Shown: positions 40,684 through 52,566, numbered from the stretch's first letter. The stretch: 64,000 nt of DNA from Pseudomonadota bacterium (GCA_021795395.1 JAJYPN010000004.1:1-64000), one strand, 5' to 3'. The notes: generated from the sequence alone by a model not told the origin. Translations and numbers: made by a program.

Positions 40684-41810
40684 TCATAGAGGTCAAGACT
40701 CCCGAATTATCGGATTCGATTACCGAAGGTACGTTACTGGAATGGCACAAGCAGCCGGGCGACAGAGTGGCTCGCGACGAGACCTTGATCGACCTGGAAA
40801 CCGACAAGGTGATACTGGAAATCGCTGCACCGGTTAGCGGCGTGCTGGTGGCACTGTTGCGCGACAACAATAGCGCCGTTACGGCCGGCGAAGTGATTGC
40901 GCATATCGATAATGGCGAAGCGGAATCGAAGACTGCTCCAACGCCTCCCGGTGTCGCTGTAGTCAAGCCGGCAGCGGCTACACCGGTTTCGGCCAACTTT
41001 TCTGCCGTAGCGCGCGCAGTCGCCCCGTCCTCCGGAAATTCCACGGCTCGGACCGGTAGCCAGCCTTCCGCTGCCGTAGAAGTCGATGTCAATACGTTGT
41101 ATCCTGCGGGCGAAACGCGCAGGCAGCCCATGAGCAGATTGCGTCAGCGCATTGCCGAGCGTTTGCTGTCGGCACAGCATTCCGCGGCGATTCTGACAAC
41201 ATTCAACGAAGTGAACCTGCACGCGGTAAAAGAAATACGGGCGCGCGAACAGTCGGAATTCATGCGTGTGCATCAGGTTAAGCTGGGTTTCATGGCATTT
41301 TTTGTCAAGGCGGCGGTGGCGGCGTTACAAAAATTTCCGATTGTCAATGCCATGATCGACGGCTCCGATATCGTATTCCACGACCGGTGCGACATCGGCG
41401 TCGCCATTTCCACCAGCCACGGTCTGGTGGTGCCGATACTGCGCTCGGCCGAGCACCTGGATTTTCCCGGCATCGAACGCGCCATTGCGGATTATGCGCA
41501 GCGCGCCGAAGCGATGGTTCTGCGGCTGGAAGAAATCAGCGGCGGGACGTTCACGATCAGCAACGGCGGCGTATTCGGCTCGCTATTGTCGACGCCTATC
41601 ATCAATCCGCCGCAATCCGCTATTCTGGGTATGCATGTCATTCAGGAACGCCCGGTGGCCGAAAACGGGGCAGTGGTGATCCGCCCCATGATGTATCTTG
41701 CGCTGTCGTACGACCATCGCCTGATTGACGGTCGTGATGCGGTGGGTTTTCTGACGGAAATAAAGACCCTGCTCGAGGATCCGATGCAACTGTTATCGCC
41801 GATGACGTAA
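40680..41810 (+). CDS. sucB: Dihydrolipoamide succinyltransferase (E2o)
   Basis: Lipoyl domain [14 protein letters not shown], catalytic [23 protein letters not shown] overlap with sucA. Confidence 0.96.
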   Translation: MIIEVKTPELSDSITEGTLLEWHKQPGDRVARDETLIDLETDKVILEIAAPVSGVLVALLRDNNSAVTAGEVIAHIDNGEAESKTAPTPPGVAVVKPAAATPVSANFSAVARAVAPSSGNSTARTGSQPSAAVEVDVNTLYPAGETRRQPMSRLRQRIAERLLSAQHSAAILTTFNEVNLHAVKEIRAREQSEFMRVHQVKLGFMAFFVKAAVAALQKFPIVNAMIDGSDIVFHDRCDIGVAISTSHGLVVPILRSAEHLDFPGIERAIADYAQRAEAMVLRLEEISGGTFTISNGGVFGSLLSTPIINPPQSAILGMHVIQERPVAENGAVVIRPMMYLALSYDHRLIDGRDAVGFLTEIKTLLEDPMQLLSPMT

Positions 41811-41865
41811 CCCGGCCGAATCGGATTGTCCATCCCGATAAAGACAGCGTGACCGGCAGGGATAA

Positions 41866-43176
<1,311 letters not shown>

Positions 43177-43180
43177 CTAA

Positions 43181-44362
43181 TCAATGGGTTTGCGGACGAG
43201 GTTCGATGACCCAGTCTCCTTGAGAGTTTTGTTGCAAAATTCTGTCGTGATCGTATTCATGCCGGTGTGGCTCGTGGCCCGGCAAATCGACGATAACGAT
43301 TTCACCCGCGTCGCGCAGTTCGCCGATTTTTTCGGCCAGCCGGGCATTCTTGAGGTAGGGCGCCAGTATGGCTTTTGCGCCGGGAGCTCGCCAGAAATAA
43401 CTGGCGATTTCCTTGAGGTCGAGACTGAAACCGGTAGCCGCGCGGGCGCGGCCAAAACTTTTTCCTACTTCGTCGTAACGTCCGCCCTGCGCCAGCGGCT
43501 TCGGGTGATTGCTGGTATAGAGAGCGAATATGACGCCGCTATGATAGTGGTAGCCGCGCAGTTCGGCAAGGTCTATGTTGATTTTGGCGTGTCCTCTGAT
43601 CTCGTTGGTGATGGCGCGCAATTCTTCCAGAGCCTGGCTGATATTGAGCTGGCTGGGCAGTTGACGGAACGCCTCATCCAGGACTTCTATTCCGCCGTAT
43701 AAGTTGGCCAGGGCGCAAAACGCGTTTTGCAGTGATGGTTCGAGATGTGAAGTGAGAGAGCGGATGGCACTCACGTCTTTGATCTGCAGGGCGGTGAACA
43801 AAGGAATGGCCTGTTCCGCGTTTATTCGCGCGTATTCCAGCAAACCTCTGAATACGCCGACATGACCGATGTCCAGATACAAATCGTCGGCTCCGGTCAA
43901 TTTCAGGGCATCGATCATGAGCTTCTGGATTTCCATGTCGGCTTCATATCCGCTGTGACCGTAAAGTTCCGCGCCCACCTGCATGAGTTCTCGAGAGCGG
44001 TGCGTACCATCCGGCAATGTGTGGGCGACCGATCCGGCATAGCACAGCCGGGTAACGCCCTGCCGATTGAGCAGGTGAGCGTCGATCCGCGCGACTTGCG
44101 GGGTGATGTCGGCGCGCAGTCCCATGGTTTTACCGGAAATCTGGTCGACCAGTTTGAATGTTTTCAAATCCAGGTCGCTGCCGGCCCCCGTCAATAGCGA
44201 ATCGATATATTCGATCAGCGGCGGTGTGACCAGTTCATAGCCGTGCAGGCGAAACAGGTTAAGAATGCCGCGACGCAAATTTTCCATGCGTAAGGCCACG
44301 GGGGGTAATTGATCTTCTATGTATTCGGGCAGTAACCAGTTATGCATTTGACGACTCGACAA
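43181..44362 (-). CDS. hisZ: ATP phosphoribosyltransferase regulatory subunit
   Basis: HisRS-like without anticodon-binding domain: YELVTPPLIEYIDSLLTG, GLRADITPQVARIDAH; purA-hisZ-hflC order. Confidence 0.93.
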   Translation of the reverse strand: MSSRQMHNWLLPEYIEDQLPPVALRMENLRRGILNLFRLHGYELVTPPLIEYIDSLLTGAGSDLDLKTFKLVDQISGKTMGLRADITPQVARIDAHLLNRQGVTRLCYAGSVAHTLPDGTHRSRELMQVGAELYGHSGYEADMEIQKLMIDALKLTGADDLYLDIGHVGVFRGLLEYARINAEQAIPLFTALQIKDVSAIRSLTSHLEPSLQNAFCALANLYGGIEVLDEAFRQLPSQLNISQALEELRAITNEIRGHAKINIDLAELRGYHYHSGVIFALYTSNHPKPLAQGGRYDEVGKSFGRARAATGFSLDLKEIASYFWRAPGAKAILAPYLKNARLAEKIGELRDAGEIVIVDLPGHEPHRHEYDHDRILQQNSQGDWVIEPRPQTH

Positions 44363-44391
44363 GCAATGATTGATCCATACGCACTCCGTTC

Positions 44392-45264
44392 TTATTTGGC
44401 GACTTTAGGCGATTTCATATATCTGAAAAAATCGGTGTTGGGCTCGAGCACCAGTACATCGGTTTTATGATCGAAACTTTCCCGATAGGCTTCCATGCTG
44501 CGGTAAAAGGCATAAAATTCGGGATTTTGCGAGTAGGCCGTGGCATAAATAGTGCTCGCCTGGGCATCTCCTTCGCCTTTGACCAGTTGAGCGTCACGAT
44601 AGGCGTCGGCGACAATGACCTGACGCTGGCGATCGGCGTCGGCCCGTATCTGTTCGCCCTGAGCCGCGCCGGTCGAGCGCAGTTCGCTGGCAACGCGTTT
44701 ACGGTCGGCTTCCATACGTTTGTAGACGGAGGCGGTGACCTCATCGGGCAGATTGACATGCCTGATACGTACATCGACGACTTCCACCCCGATTTTTCGG
44801 GCATCCGCATCGGCCTTGTTGCGCAGTCTGGTCAGGATTTCATCGCGTTCGCCCGATATTACATCATGGATATCGTGTTTTCCGAGTTCGGCGCGCAAAC
44901 CGTCATTAATGGTTTGTTGCAGACGAGTCTGCGCTCGCATTTCATCGCCTCCGACACTGGTAAAATATTTCCTGGCGTCAACGATACGCCATTTGGCAAA
45001 ATAATCGATCAGGACCGTTTGCTTCCCGGCAGTGATAAAACGATCGGGATCAACCGGATTCAAGGTCCTGATCCGCATGTCGTAATAGCGTACACTCTGT
45101 ATGATCGGCAATTTGAAATATAGACCCGGTTTGTTGTGTATGGCAACCACCTGTCCTAATTGGAATACCATGGCAGACTGCCGCTGGTCGATTGTAAACA
45201 GCGACATGCTGGTCAATAACAGCAGGCCGAGAATAATGATGACGAAGGTATTGACGTTTTTCAT
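44392..45264 (-). CDS. hflC: Membrane protease regulator HflC
   Basis: SPFH family: FTIDQRQSAMVFQLGQVVAIHNKPGLYFKLP; adjacent hflK. Confidence 0.95.
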   Translation of the reverse strand: MKNVNTFVIIILGLLLLTSMSLFTIDQRQSAMVFQLGQVVAIHNKPGLYFKLPIIQSVRYYDMRIRTLNPVDPDRFITAGKQTVLIDYFAKWRIVDARKYFTSVGGDEMRAQTRLQQTINDGLRAELGKHDIHDVISGERDEILTRLRNKADADARKIGVEVVDVRIRHVNLPDEVTASVYKRMEADRKRVASELRSTGAAQGEQIRADADRQRQVIVADAYRDAQLVKGEGDAQASTIYATAYSQNPEFYAFYRSMEAYRESFDHKTDVLVLEPNTDFFRYMKSPKVAK

Positions 45265-46487
45265 GGTCTGTCCTCCCGGTCGCGGCTGCGCAAGACATTG
45301 CGGTTGCGGCCATCCGCAGCGGTTGCCTCTTCGGCTGCCGGTTTGGCGCTGCTGTCTGGCAACGGCGCAGCAGCAGGCATCGACGACGGCGCCGAGGCTG
45401 GAGGAGTGGGCGCAGGCGTCGCCGGATTGGCGGGGGGCGTTGCAGAGGCTTCCGTGGTTTTCATCAATTTGTCGAGTGGCAGATAGATCAGATTGTTGCC
45501 GCCCTTGCTGGTATCGATAAGGACTTTGCTCGTATTTTTGAGGACATGCTGCATCATGTCCAGATACATGCGGTCACGAGTGACAGCCGGCGCCTTATTG
45601 TATTCGACCAGGATCTGTTTGAAGCGGCTCGTATCTCCCTGCGCATTGGCTATAACCGCCTGTTTGTAGCCGTCCGCTTCTTCGGCCAGCCGAGCGGCAA
45701 TGCCGCGTGCCTTGGGAATGACATCATTGGCATAGGCCTGTCCATCGCTTTTCAGACGTTCCATATCCTGACTGGCTTTAACGGCATCCTCGAACGCAGG
45801 CAATACTTCCTGTGGTGGCTGGGCATTTTGCAAGGTGATCTTGCTGATGCCGATACCGCTTTTGTAACGGTCCAGTATTTTTTGTACGTGACGTGTGGCG
45901 CGTTCTGCAATGTCGGCGCGGCCGGCATAGAGCACGTAATCCAGCTGGCTTTTGCCTACGATTTCGCTCATGACGCTCTGGGCAACCTGCCGTACGGCGT
46001 CGTCCGGCGAACGGTCGTCAAACAGGTAATCTTCAGGATTCCTGATGGTATATTGTGCTGCAAACTGCACGTCCACGATATTGCCGTCGCCGGTCAGCAT
46101 GAGCGATTCTTTGAGCAGTCTGTTTCTGACATTATTGCGATAGCCGATTTCTACGGTCCTGACCTGATCGATATTGACGATATTGACGGTTTCAAGCGGA
46201 TAGGGGAGGTGCCAGTTGGGGCCCGGAGAGGATATGTCGGCAATTTTTCCGAATCGTAACACGACACCCCGTTCTCCGGTGTCGACGATATAAAACCCCG
46301 AAGCCAGCCATACGGCAAGAATGATGCCGAGAATGATAAGCAATATCCCTTTATTGAAAGGTTTGCCCGGGGATGAAGGTTTACCGCCGAACAGCTTGTT
46401 CAGCCTTTCATTGAAACTGCGCCAGATTTCATCCAGATCCGGCGGGCCGCCTTTTTTTTTGCCCCATTGGGGATCATTCCAAGCCAT
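45261..46487 (-). CDS. hflK: Membrane protease regulator HflK
   Basis: MAWNDPQWGKKKGGPPDLDEIW, YIVDTGERGVVLRFGKI, Pro/Ala-rich C-terminus. Confidence 0.96.
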   Translation of the reverse strand: MAWNDPQWGKKKGGPPDLDEIWRSFNERLNKLFGGKPSSPGKPFNKGILLIILGIILAVWLASGFYIVDTGERGVVLRFGKIADISSPGPNWHLPYPLETVNIVNIDQVRTVEIGYRNNVRNRLLKESLMLTGDGNIVDVQFAAQYTIRNPEDYLFDDRSPDDAVRQVAQSVMSEIVGKSQLDYVLYAGRADIAERATRHVQKILDRYKSGIGISKITLQNAQPPQEVLPAFEDAVKASQDMERLKSDGQAYANDVIPKARGIAARLAEEADGYKQAVIANAQGDTSRFKQILVEYNKAPAVTRDRMYLDMMQHVLKNTSKVLIDTSKGGNNLIYLPLDKLMKTTEASATPPANPATPAPTPPASAPSSMPAAAPLPDSSAKPAAEEATAADGRNRNVLRSRDREDRP

Positions 46488-46490
46488 GCT

Positions 46491-47648
46491 TTAATCCAAT
46501 TCAGGGTGGTATTCATTATTGATAATGGTGGGCCGCGCCACAGCCGCTACCGGCTGTCGATAGGCCAGCCGGCTGATGCCCAATGCTGCGCGCAATGCCG
46601 GAACACCTGCACCGGTTCGTGCGCTCAGTCGAATAGAGGAGATTTTACCATACTCATCGCGTTCGATCCCGGGATGAATTGAGCAAAGATCTATCTTGTT
46701 CATAATCAGAATCTGCGGAATCTCGGCAGCGCCGATTTCCTTGAGCACCCGGTTGACCTCGCTGATATGTTTGTCGCGCATGGGGCCGGCAGCATCGACG
46801 ACATGCAGCAGCAAATCGGCCTGGATGGTTTCTTCGAGAGTGGCATGAAAACTATCGACCAGGGTATGAGGCAGACGGGTGATAAAACCGACCGTATCGG
46901 ATAAAACGATTTCTCCGGCTTCGGGCAGGAACAGTTGCCGTGTCGTGGTATCCAGCGTAGCGAACAACTGGTCGGCGACAAAACTTTGCGCATGCGTAAG
47001 ATGATTGAACAGCGTCGATTTTCCGGCATTGGTATAACCTACCAGCGAGATCGACATGATTTGCTTTCGCGTCCGCGCACGTCGCTGCACGGTGCGCTGA
47101 CGCTGCAATTTGTGCAGCCGGTCCTTGAGCAGTTTGACGCGCTTGCCGATCAGCCGTCGATCCGTCTCCAGTTGCGTCTCGCCCGGACCGCGCAGTCCGA
47201 TACCGCCTTTTTGCCGTTCGAGGTGCGACCAGCCGCGTATCAGGCGAGTGGAAATATGGGCGAGCTGGGCGAGTTCAACCTGCAGAATACCTTCGGCGCT
47301 TTTGGCGCGGCTGGCGAAAATATCCAATATCAGAGTGGTACGGTCGATGACGCGGCATTGCAGAGCCATTTCAAGGTTGCGTTCCTGCGCTGGGGAAAGC
47401 GCATGATTGAATATGACAATTCCAGCATTATGAGCACGAACCAGGGCTGTAATTTCTTCTACTTTGCCGCTACCGGCAAACAAGGCCGGATCGGGTCGCG
47501 CGCGTCGACCTTCGATCAAATCGACGATTTCGAGACCGGCGCTTTGTGCAAGCAGCCGCAATTCGTCCACGCTATCCCGATAACCGGTTTCACCGGTATC
47601 GATACAGGCGAGAATGACTCGCTCGTTGCCGTGATGGCGCTCAAACAT
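46491..47648 (-). CDS. hflX: GTPase HflX
   Basis: GGIGLRGPGETQLETDRR, SLVGYTNAGKSTLFNHLT, DTVGFITRLPHTLVDSFHATLEE. Confidence 0.97.
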   Translation of the reverse strand: MFERHHGNERVILACIDTGETGYRDSVDELRLLAQSAGLEIVDLIEGRRARPDPALFAGSGKVEEITALVRAHNAGIVIFNHALSPAQERNLEMALQCRVIDRTTLILDIFASRAKSAEGILQVELAQLAHISTRLIRGWSHLERQKGGIGLRGPGETQLETDRRLIGKRVKLLKDRLHKLQRQRTVQRRARTRKQIMSISLVGYTNAGKSTLFNHLTHAQSFVADQLFATLDTTTRQLFLPEAGEIVLSDTVGFITRLPHTLVDSFHATLEETIQADLLLHVVDAAGPMRDKHISEVNRVLKEIGAAEIPQILIMNKIDLCSIHPGIERDEYGKISSIRLSARTGAGVPALRAALGISRLAYRQPVAAVARPTIINNEYHPELD

Positions 47649-47669
47649 AGTGCGCCTTATCTGTAAGGA

Positions 47670-47924
47670 TCAGTGTGAAGCAATGGCGTCTACATGCAGC
47701 GGAACAGCGCGGGCGGGTACGATAGTGGAAATGGCATGTTTATAAACCATTTGAGTGACCATATTTTTTAATAAAACCACATACTGATCGTAAGACTCAA
47801 TCTGTCCCTGCAATTTGATTCCATTGACCAGATATACCGATACCGGAACGCTTTCCTTGCGTAAGGTATTAAGGAACGGGTCCTGGAGCAGGAGTCCCTT
47901 ATTTTTAGTTTTAGGTACGTTCAT
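47670..47924 (-). CDS. hfq: RNA chaperone Hfq
   Basis: [43 protein letters not shown]...[11 protein letters not shown]. Confidence 0.98.
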   Translation of the reverse strand: MNVPKTKNKGLLLQDPFLNTLRKESVPVSVYLVNGIKLQGQIESYDQYVVLLKNMVTQMVYKHAISTIVPARAVPLHVDAIASH

Positions 47925-48443
47925 GATGACATATATCCCAATATTGACGGTTGAAGGTGGATTATGCGGATTTATTGATCATTCAGCAATATAATAAGCT
48001 GTTAATGAATCTCTGTGAGAGGAATTGTCGTGTCATCGCGTTATGTAAGAATAAATCTAGTCATTTCTGTTTATGAAAATGGAGCGGCATGAGAAATCAG
48101 GCATGAAGCGTTTGGAAAAAATATCCCAACGCATCGACAGATAGAATCGACTGCCGAATTTGATAATAGTTTAACAGTTTTGACATTGCCCATGTTCTGG
48201 CGGGATAAAAGAGCATGACGAAAGCGATTTGTTTTCCGATTATCTTTGTGGGGTTATACCTGTTTTCAGATCGACTGCCTGTATTTGCCAGTCGCGATCA
48301 AACATGAAATAGTTGATAACGGTCAGGATGCACAGTTTGAGTACCAAGGGATTTTGTGGCAGCATAATCCTGCAACGCTGATTCAGTGTAGCGAATTTGT
48401 CATAATTTGCCAACAACCCATTTCATGGCTACGGAGAAAAAAT

Positions 48444-50108
48444 ATGCCGGATTGCAGTCGTTTCCCTGCGTGGAAAAAGCTCAAGGAGCATCAAAAAGAT
48501 ATGCAACGGATTTCGATGCGCTATTTGTTTGCCGAAGACGCGAACCGATTCGAGCGATTTTCGCTGCAGGCCGGCGGCATATTGCTGGATTATTCCAAGA
48601 ACAGGATCACTGCGCTGACTGTTCGTTTATGGCTGGAACTGGCAAAAGAGGCGAGGCTGTCCGATGCAATCGAAGCCATGTTCAGCGGTCAGAAAATCAA
48701 TCGTACCGAGGATCGCGCCGTGTTGCATACGGCGCTGCGCAATCGTGATCATACGCCGGTGTTCGTTGATGGTCGCGACATCATGCCGGACGTCGATGGC
48801 GTGCTTGCGCGTATGCGAACCTTTACCGATGAGGTGCGCAACGGTAACTGGCTGGGTTATACCGGCAAACGCATTACCGATATCGTCAATATCGGCATCG
48901 GCGGTTCGGATCTGGGCCCAGTCATGGTGACGCAAGCGCTGAAACCATACTGGCACCGCGATTTGCGCGCGCATTTCGTCTCCAATGTCGATCCCAGCCA
49001 GATGATCGATACGCTGGCAGAAGTCGATCCGGAAACCACCTTGTTCATTGTCGCGTCGAAAACCTTTACCACTCCCGAAACCCTGCTCAATGCTCACGTG
49101 GCGCGGCGCTGGCTGATCGATCAGGCAGGCAGCGAAGCGGCCGTCGTCCGGCATTTCGTAGCGGTATCGACCAATACGGAAAAAGTCCAGGCGTTCGGTA
49201 TCGACAAGGAGCACATGTTCGAATTCTGGGATTGGGTGGGAGGACGGTATTCAATCTGGTCCGCTGTCGGCTTGCCTGTGGCGTTAATGGTAGGCATGGA
49301 TCATTTCGAGGATTTTTTGAGCGGCGCCCATGCCATGGACCAGCATTTCCGCACGGCATCCCCGGAGCGGAATCTGCCTGTCATCATGGGTATGCTCAGC
49401 CTCTGGCACAACGATTTCTGGAATGCCGAAAGCCAGGCGATTTTTCCGTACGATCAGTATCTGGCGCGATTTCCGGCGTATTTGCAGCAGCTGGAAATGG
49501 AAAGCAACGGCAAAAGCGTGACGTTTGACGGCAAGACCAGCCGCTGTCAGACCGGCCCGGTCATCTGGGGTGAACCGGGCGGCAACGGCCAGCACGCTTT
49601 TTTTCAGCTGCTGCATCAGGGTACGCGTACCGTTCCGGCCGATTTCCTGATTGCTGCCGAATCGCAACGACCGGTCGATCGTCAGCACGAAGTTTTGCAG
49701 GCGAACTGTTTTGCGCAAACCAAAGCGCTGATGCTGGGCAAGACGCGCGACGAAGCCAAGGCGGAGCTGATGCGCAACGGCGTAACCGGAAAAAGGCTGG
49801 AAATGCTGTTGCCGCACAAGGTTTTTCCTGGCAACCGCCCAACCACCACGCTGGTGTATCGCAAGCTGGACCCGTATACGCTGGGCGCTTTGATCGCGTT
49901 ATACGAACATAAGGTGTTTGTCCAGGGGGCGGTCTGGAATATCAATTCCTTCGATCAATGGGGAGTAGAGCTGGGCAAGCAGCTTACCGGCGGAATAGAA
50001 ACCGATCTGGCGGACGACAAGCAAATAACCGGTCACGACAGTTCGACCAACGGTCTGATCAATGCCTGCAAGCATTTGCGCCGGAACGGGAACGGCGCAA
50101 CCGGCTAA
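48444..50108 (+). CDS. pgi: Glucose-6-phosphate isomerase
   Basis: NIGIGGSDLGPVMV, FVSNVDPSQM, VWDVNSFDQWGVELGK-like AVWNINSFDQWGVELGKQL; ATG 48444 preceded by GGAG; ORF-track start 48246 probably too long. Confidence 0.95.
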   Translation: MPDCSRFPAWKKLKEHQKDMQRISMRYLFAEDANRFERFSLQAGGILLDYSKNRITALTVRLWLELAKEARLSDAIEAMFSGQKINRTEDRAVLHTALRNRDHTPVFVDGRDIMPDVDGVLARMRTFTDEVRNGNWLGYTGKRITDIVNIGIGGSDLGPVMVTQALKPYWHRDLRAHFVSNVDPSQMIDTLAEVDPETTLFIVASKTFTTPETLLNAHVARRWLIDQAGSEAAVVRHFVAVSTNTEKVQAFGIDKEHMFEFWDWVGGRYSIWSAVGLPVALMVGMDHFEDFLSGAHAMDQHFRTASPERNLPVIMGMLSLWHNDFWNAESQAIFPYDQYLARFPAYLQQLEMESNGKSVTFDGKTSRCQTGPVIWGEPGGNGQHAFFQLLHQGTRTVPADFLIAAESQRPVDRQHEVLQANCFAQTKALMLGKTRDEAKAELMRNGVTGKRLEMLLPHKVFPGNRPTTTLVYRKLDPYTLGALIALYEHKVFVQGAVWNINSFDQWGVELGKQLTGGIETDLADDKQITGHDSSTNGLINACKHLRRNGNGATG

Positions 50109-50113
50109 CGCCG

Positions 50114-51577
50114 TTACGAAGAACAGCTGACGCTGATTGGCTGCGCTCCTTCCGGCGGCGCCGCGGCATATCTTTCCATGCCTGGATGCTCGTCGTAAGG
50201 CTGTTGCAATACCCTCATCAAACGGTCGATTTCGCTGGCGTCGTCATGATCGCGAGCAGCGATGATGGCTTGTTCCGCCAGATGGTTACGTAAAATATAT
50301 TTGGGATTGACCCGGCGCATGCGGGTTCCGCGTTCTGCATCGTTGGTTGAGAGGGCAAGCAATCGCCCGCGATACGTGGCCGCCCACGCATCGAACGCCG
50401 CACGATCGATGAACAGGTCGCGCAGGGGCGCATTGATGTTGTCCGGTTCGGTGCTGAAATCGCATAGCGTACGCATGAATATCGTGTAATCGATGCGGTT
50501 GGCCGCGAGCAGATCCAGCAGCTCGATGAGCAGCGGCACATGGCTTTTGTCGGCCGGCAAACCGAGTTTTGCGCAGAGCAGATCGATATAACTGCCGGCG
50601 AACAGCGCGGGATAGCGATCCAGTTCGGCCTTCGCCGCTTCGATCGGCATCAACGGTGTCAGCGCCTGCGCCAGCCGCGTCAGATTCCAGGCCGCCACGT
50701 CGGGCTGCTGATCGAACGCATAACGCCCGTTTTCGTCGGAGTGATTGCAGATAAAACCGGGATCGTAACGGTCGAGAAAACCGAACGGACCGTAATCGAG
50801 CGTCAAACCCAGCAAGGACATATTGTCGGTATTCATCACTCCGTGACTGAACCCCACGGCTTGCCATTGCGCCATCAGACGGGCCGTACTGGCGATGACA
50901 GTTCCCAGCAAGCGCGGATATTTATCGGCGGCGTCAGCGAATTCGGGGTAATGATGCTCGATGACGAAATCCGCCAGAGTGCGGACTTCTTCCGGCTGCC
51001 CGCGATAAAAAAATACCTCGAACGAACCGAAGCGAAGAAAGCTCGGGCTCATGCGCATGACTACCGCCGCCGTCTCCTCGGTTTCCCTGTAAACCGGCAA
51101 ATGGCTACCGACCAGAGACAAGGCGCGCGTCGTTGGTATGCCGAGGCCGAACATGGCTTCCGAACACAAATATTCGCGTATGCTCGAACGCAATACCGCG
51201 CGGCCGTCGCTGCCGCGCGAAAATGGGGTAGGGCCCGAGCCTTTCAGTTGCAGTTCCCATACGTCATCGGGGCCGCTCACATCGCCAAGCAGCAAGGCGC
51301 GGCCGTCGCCCAGTTGCGGAACGAAATAGCCGAACTGGTGGCCGGCGTACAATGCCGCCACCGGCACGGATCCGGGGAACAGGCGATTGCCGCAGAGATA
51401 GTCCGCTGCATCGGGGCGCTGCGCCTCGGCAGGATCAAGGCCGATCAGTTCGGCCGCCAGCGGATTGAAATGCAGCAGGCGCGGCTCGGGCACCGGTGTC
51501 GGCAACGTTTTTTTGTAGAAATGCGGCGGTAGGCCGGCAAACTGGTTGCCGATCGGTAGGGTGTCGAAGGTATGCAT
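50114..51577 (-). CDS. selO: Protein adenylyltransferase SelO (YdiU)
   Basis: ELQLKGSGPTPFSRGSDGRAVLRSSIREYL, GVMNTDNMSLLGLTLDYGPFGF, terminal CSS with Cys at the antepenultimate position. Confidence 0.95.
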   Translation of the reverse strand: MHTFDTLPIGNQFAGLPPHFYKKTLPTPVPEPRLLHFNPLAAELIGLDPAEAQRPDAADYLCGNRLFPGSVPVAALYAGHQFGYFVPQLGDGRALLLGDVSGPDDVWELQLKGSGPTPFSRGSDGRAVLRSSIREYLCSEAMFGLGIPTTRALSLVGSHLPVYRETEETAAVVMRMSPSFLRFGSFEVFFYRGQPEEVRTLADFVIEHHYPEFADAADKYPRLLGTVIASTARLMAQWQAVGFSHGVMNTDNMSLLGLTLDYGPFGFLDRYDPGFICNHSDENGRYAFDQQPDVAAWNLTRLAQALTPLMPIEAAKAELDRYPALFAGSYIDLLCAKLGLPADKSHVPLLIELLDLLAANRIDYTIFMRTLCDFSTEPDNINAPLRDLFIDRAAFDAWAATYRGRLLALSTNDAERGTRMRRVNPKYILRNHLAEQAIIAARDHDDASEIDRLMRVLQQPYDEHPGMERYAAAPPEGAQPISVSCSS

Positions 51578-51744
51578 GATTTAAGTCGGTGGTAAAGGAG
51601 GTATGGGCTATGATAACGTCAATAGGCCATTGATGGGAGCGGCTTGGCTATCTAGATGCTATGTCGAGTCGAATCACCTCGATCCGGCGGCCACAGTCCG
51701 GCGCAGAATGCGTAGCTATGCGCTGGTCCGGTCGCGTAGAGTCT

Positions 51745-52053
51745 TCAGTATTTTCTGCCTATCGTGAAACCCACCATCCCCGTTACCAGGCTGGCTAATA
51801 CACTCATCCAGATCTTCTTTTCATCGAGAGATTGATCCCCTAATGCGAGTATCCACAGGCAAATCAAAAAAAGCAGCCCTAAGCAGCCAATTCCAAACAA
51901 GAAAAGTATTTTATCCTTCCAGCGGCGATGATTTGCATCTTCCGCCGTTTCTTGCGGAGAGACCGAAACATCTACCGGCCCTGCGTTTTTTGCGAGGGCA
52001 AGCAAATCTACTGCGGGCGGCAATGATTGCGGCTGCCGCAGATCACTGGTCAT
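51745..52053 (-). CDS. Hypothetical small membrane protein
   Basis: One long TM (ILFLFGIGCLGLLFLICLWILAL) plus second hydrophobic segment; start overlaps preceding stop (TAATG). Confidence 0.6.
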   Translation of the reverse strand: MTSDLRQPQSLPPAVDLLALAKNAGPVDVSVSPQETAEDANHRRWKDKILFLFGIGCLGLLFLICLWILALGDQSLDEKKIWMSVLASLVTGMVGFTIGRKY

Positions 52054-52259
52054 TACACGCCTATGATTTCACGAAGTACGTGATGCTGACTATCCGTGAT
52101 CGCCAGTTTGTTTCCCTGACCACGTTCCGTTACTGCCAAATCGATCAATGCAATGGCTTTACGCAGCAACTCGCTTTTGGTTGTACCGTCTTTCGCAGCC
52201 AGTTCATCCAGTCGTGAATTTAGCGCTTCGGTAATGTTTACATTAAGTCTTACGTTCAT
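52053..52259 (-). CDS. Ribbon-helix-helix (CopG/Arc-like) DNA-binding protein
   Basis: MNVRLNVNITEALNSRLDELAAKDGTTKSELLRKAIALIDLAV matches RHH pattern. Confidence 0.75.
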   Translation of the reverse strand: MNVRLNVNITEALNSRLDELAAKDGTTKSELLRKAIALIDLAVTERGQGNKLAITDSQHHVLREIIGV

Positions 52260-52371
52260 GATTCACCTCTTTGAGTGGGTTGCACTTATTTTACTCATAA
52301 AATGAGTGTTATGTAAGTAGAATCCGCTTTTTTATGATTTTTTCGTAGTGCTAATGGTCATCTATATAAAG

Positions 52372-52476
52372 TAAGAGCTTCGCACGTAGCGTGCGCTGTC
52401 TGTACCAGTGATGCATGAGGGATCTTGAGCCTGTTTTTACGAGATGAGCAAGCGCAGAAAGTTGCAAAACTCTCTC
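52372..52476. mobile_element. MITE-like element, copy 2 (about 105 bp, diverged/internally deleted relative to copy 1)
   Basis: TAAGAGCTTCGCAC...GTTGCAAAACTCTC ends; reverse complement shares CTGCGCTTGCTCAT core plus flanking segments with copy 1. Confidence 0.6.
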
Positions 52477-52530
52477 GCGATTTTTAGTGCGTCTTACCGT
52501 GTAGTGCTGTGAGCGAACCTGATTTGCCAG

Positions 52531-52536
52531 TATAAT
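52531..52536 (+). promoter_or_regulatory. Putative -10 box (TATAAT) for hisD operon
   Basis: Perfect TATAAT 31 nt upstream of hisD ATG; -35 weak. Confidence 0.3.
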
Positions 52537-52566
52537 AAGTTTTTGTTAAAACTGCATGCTGTCGTC

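Noticed and set aside
41811-41865. Missing E3 (lpd) gene after sucB
   Set aside because: Noted, but E3 is often encoded elsewhere, so not treated as unusual alone.
50540-51532. 330-aa plus-strand ORF
   Set aside because: Antisense shadow of selO; no recognisable domain.
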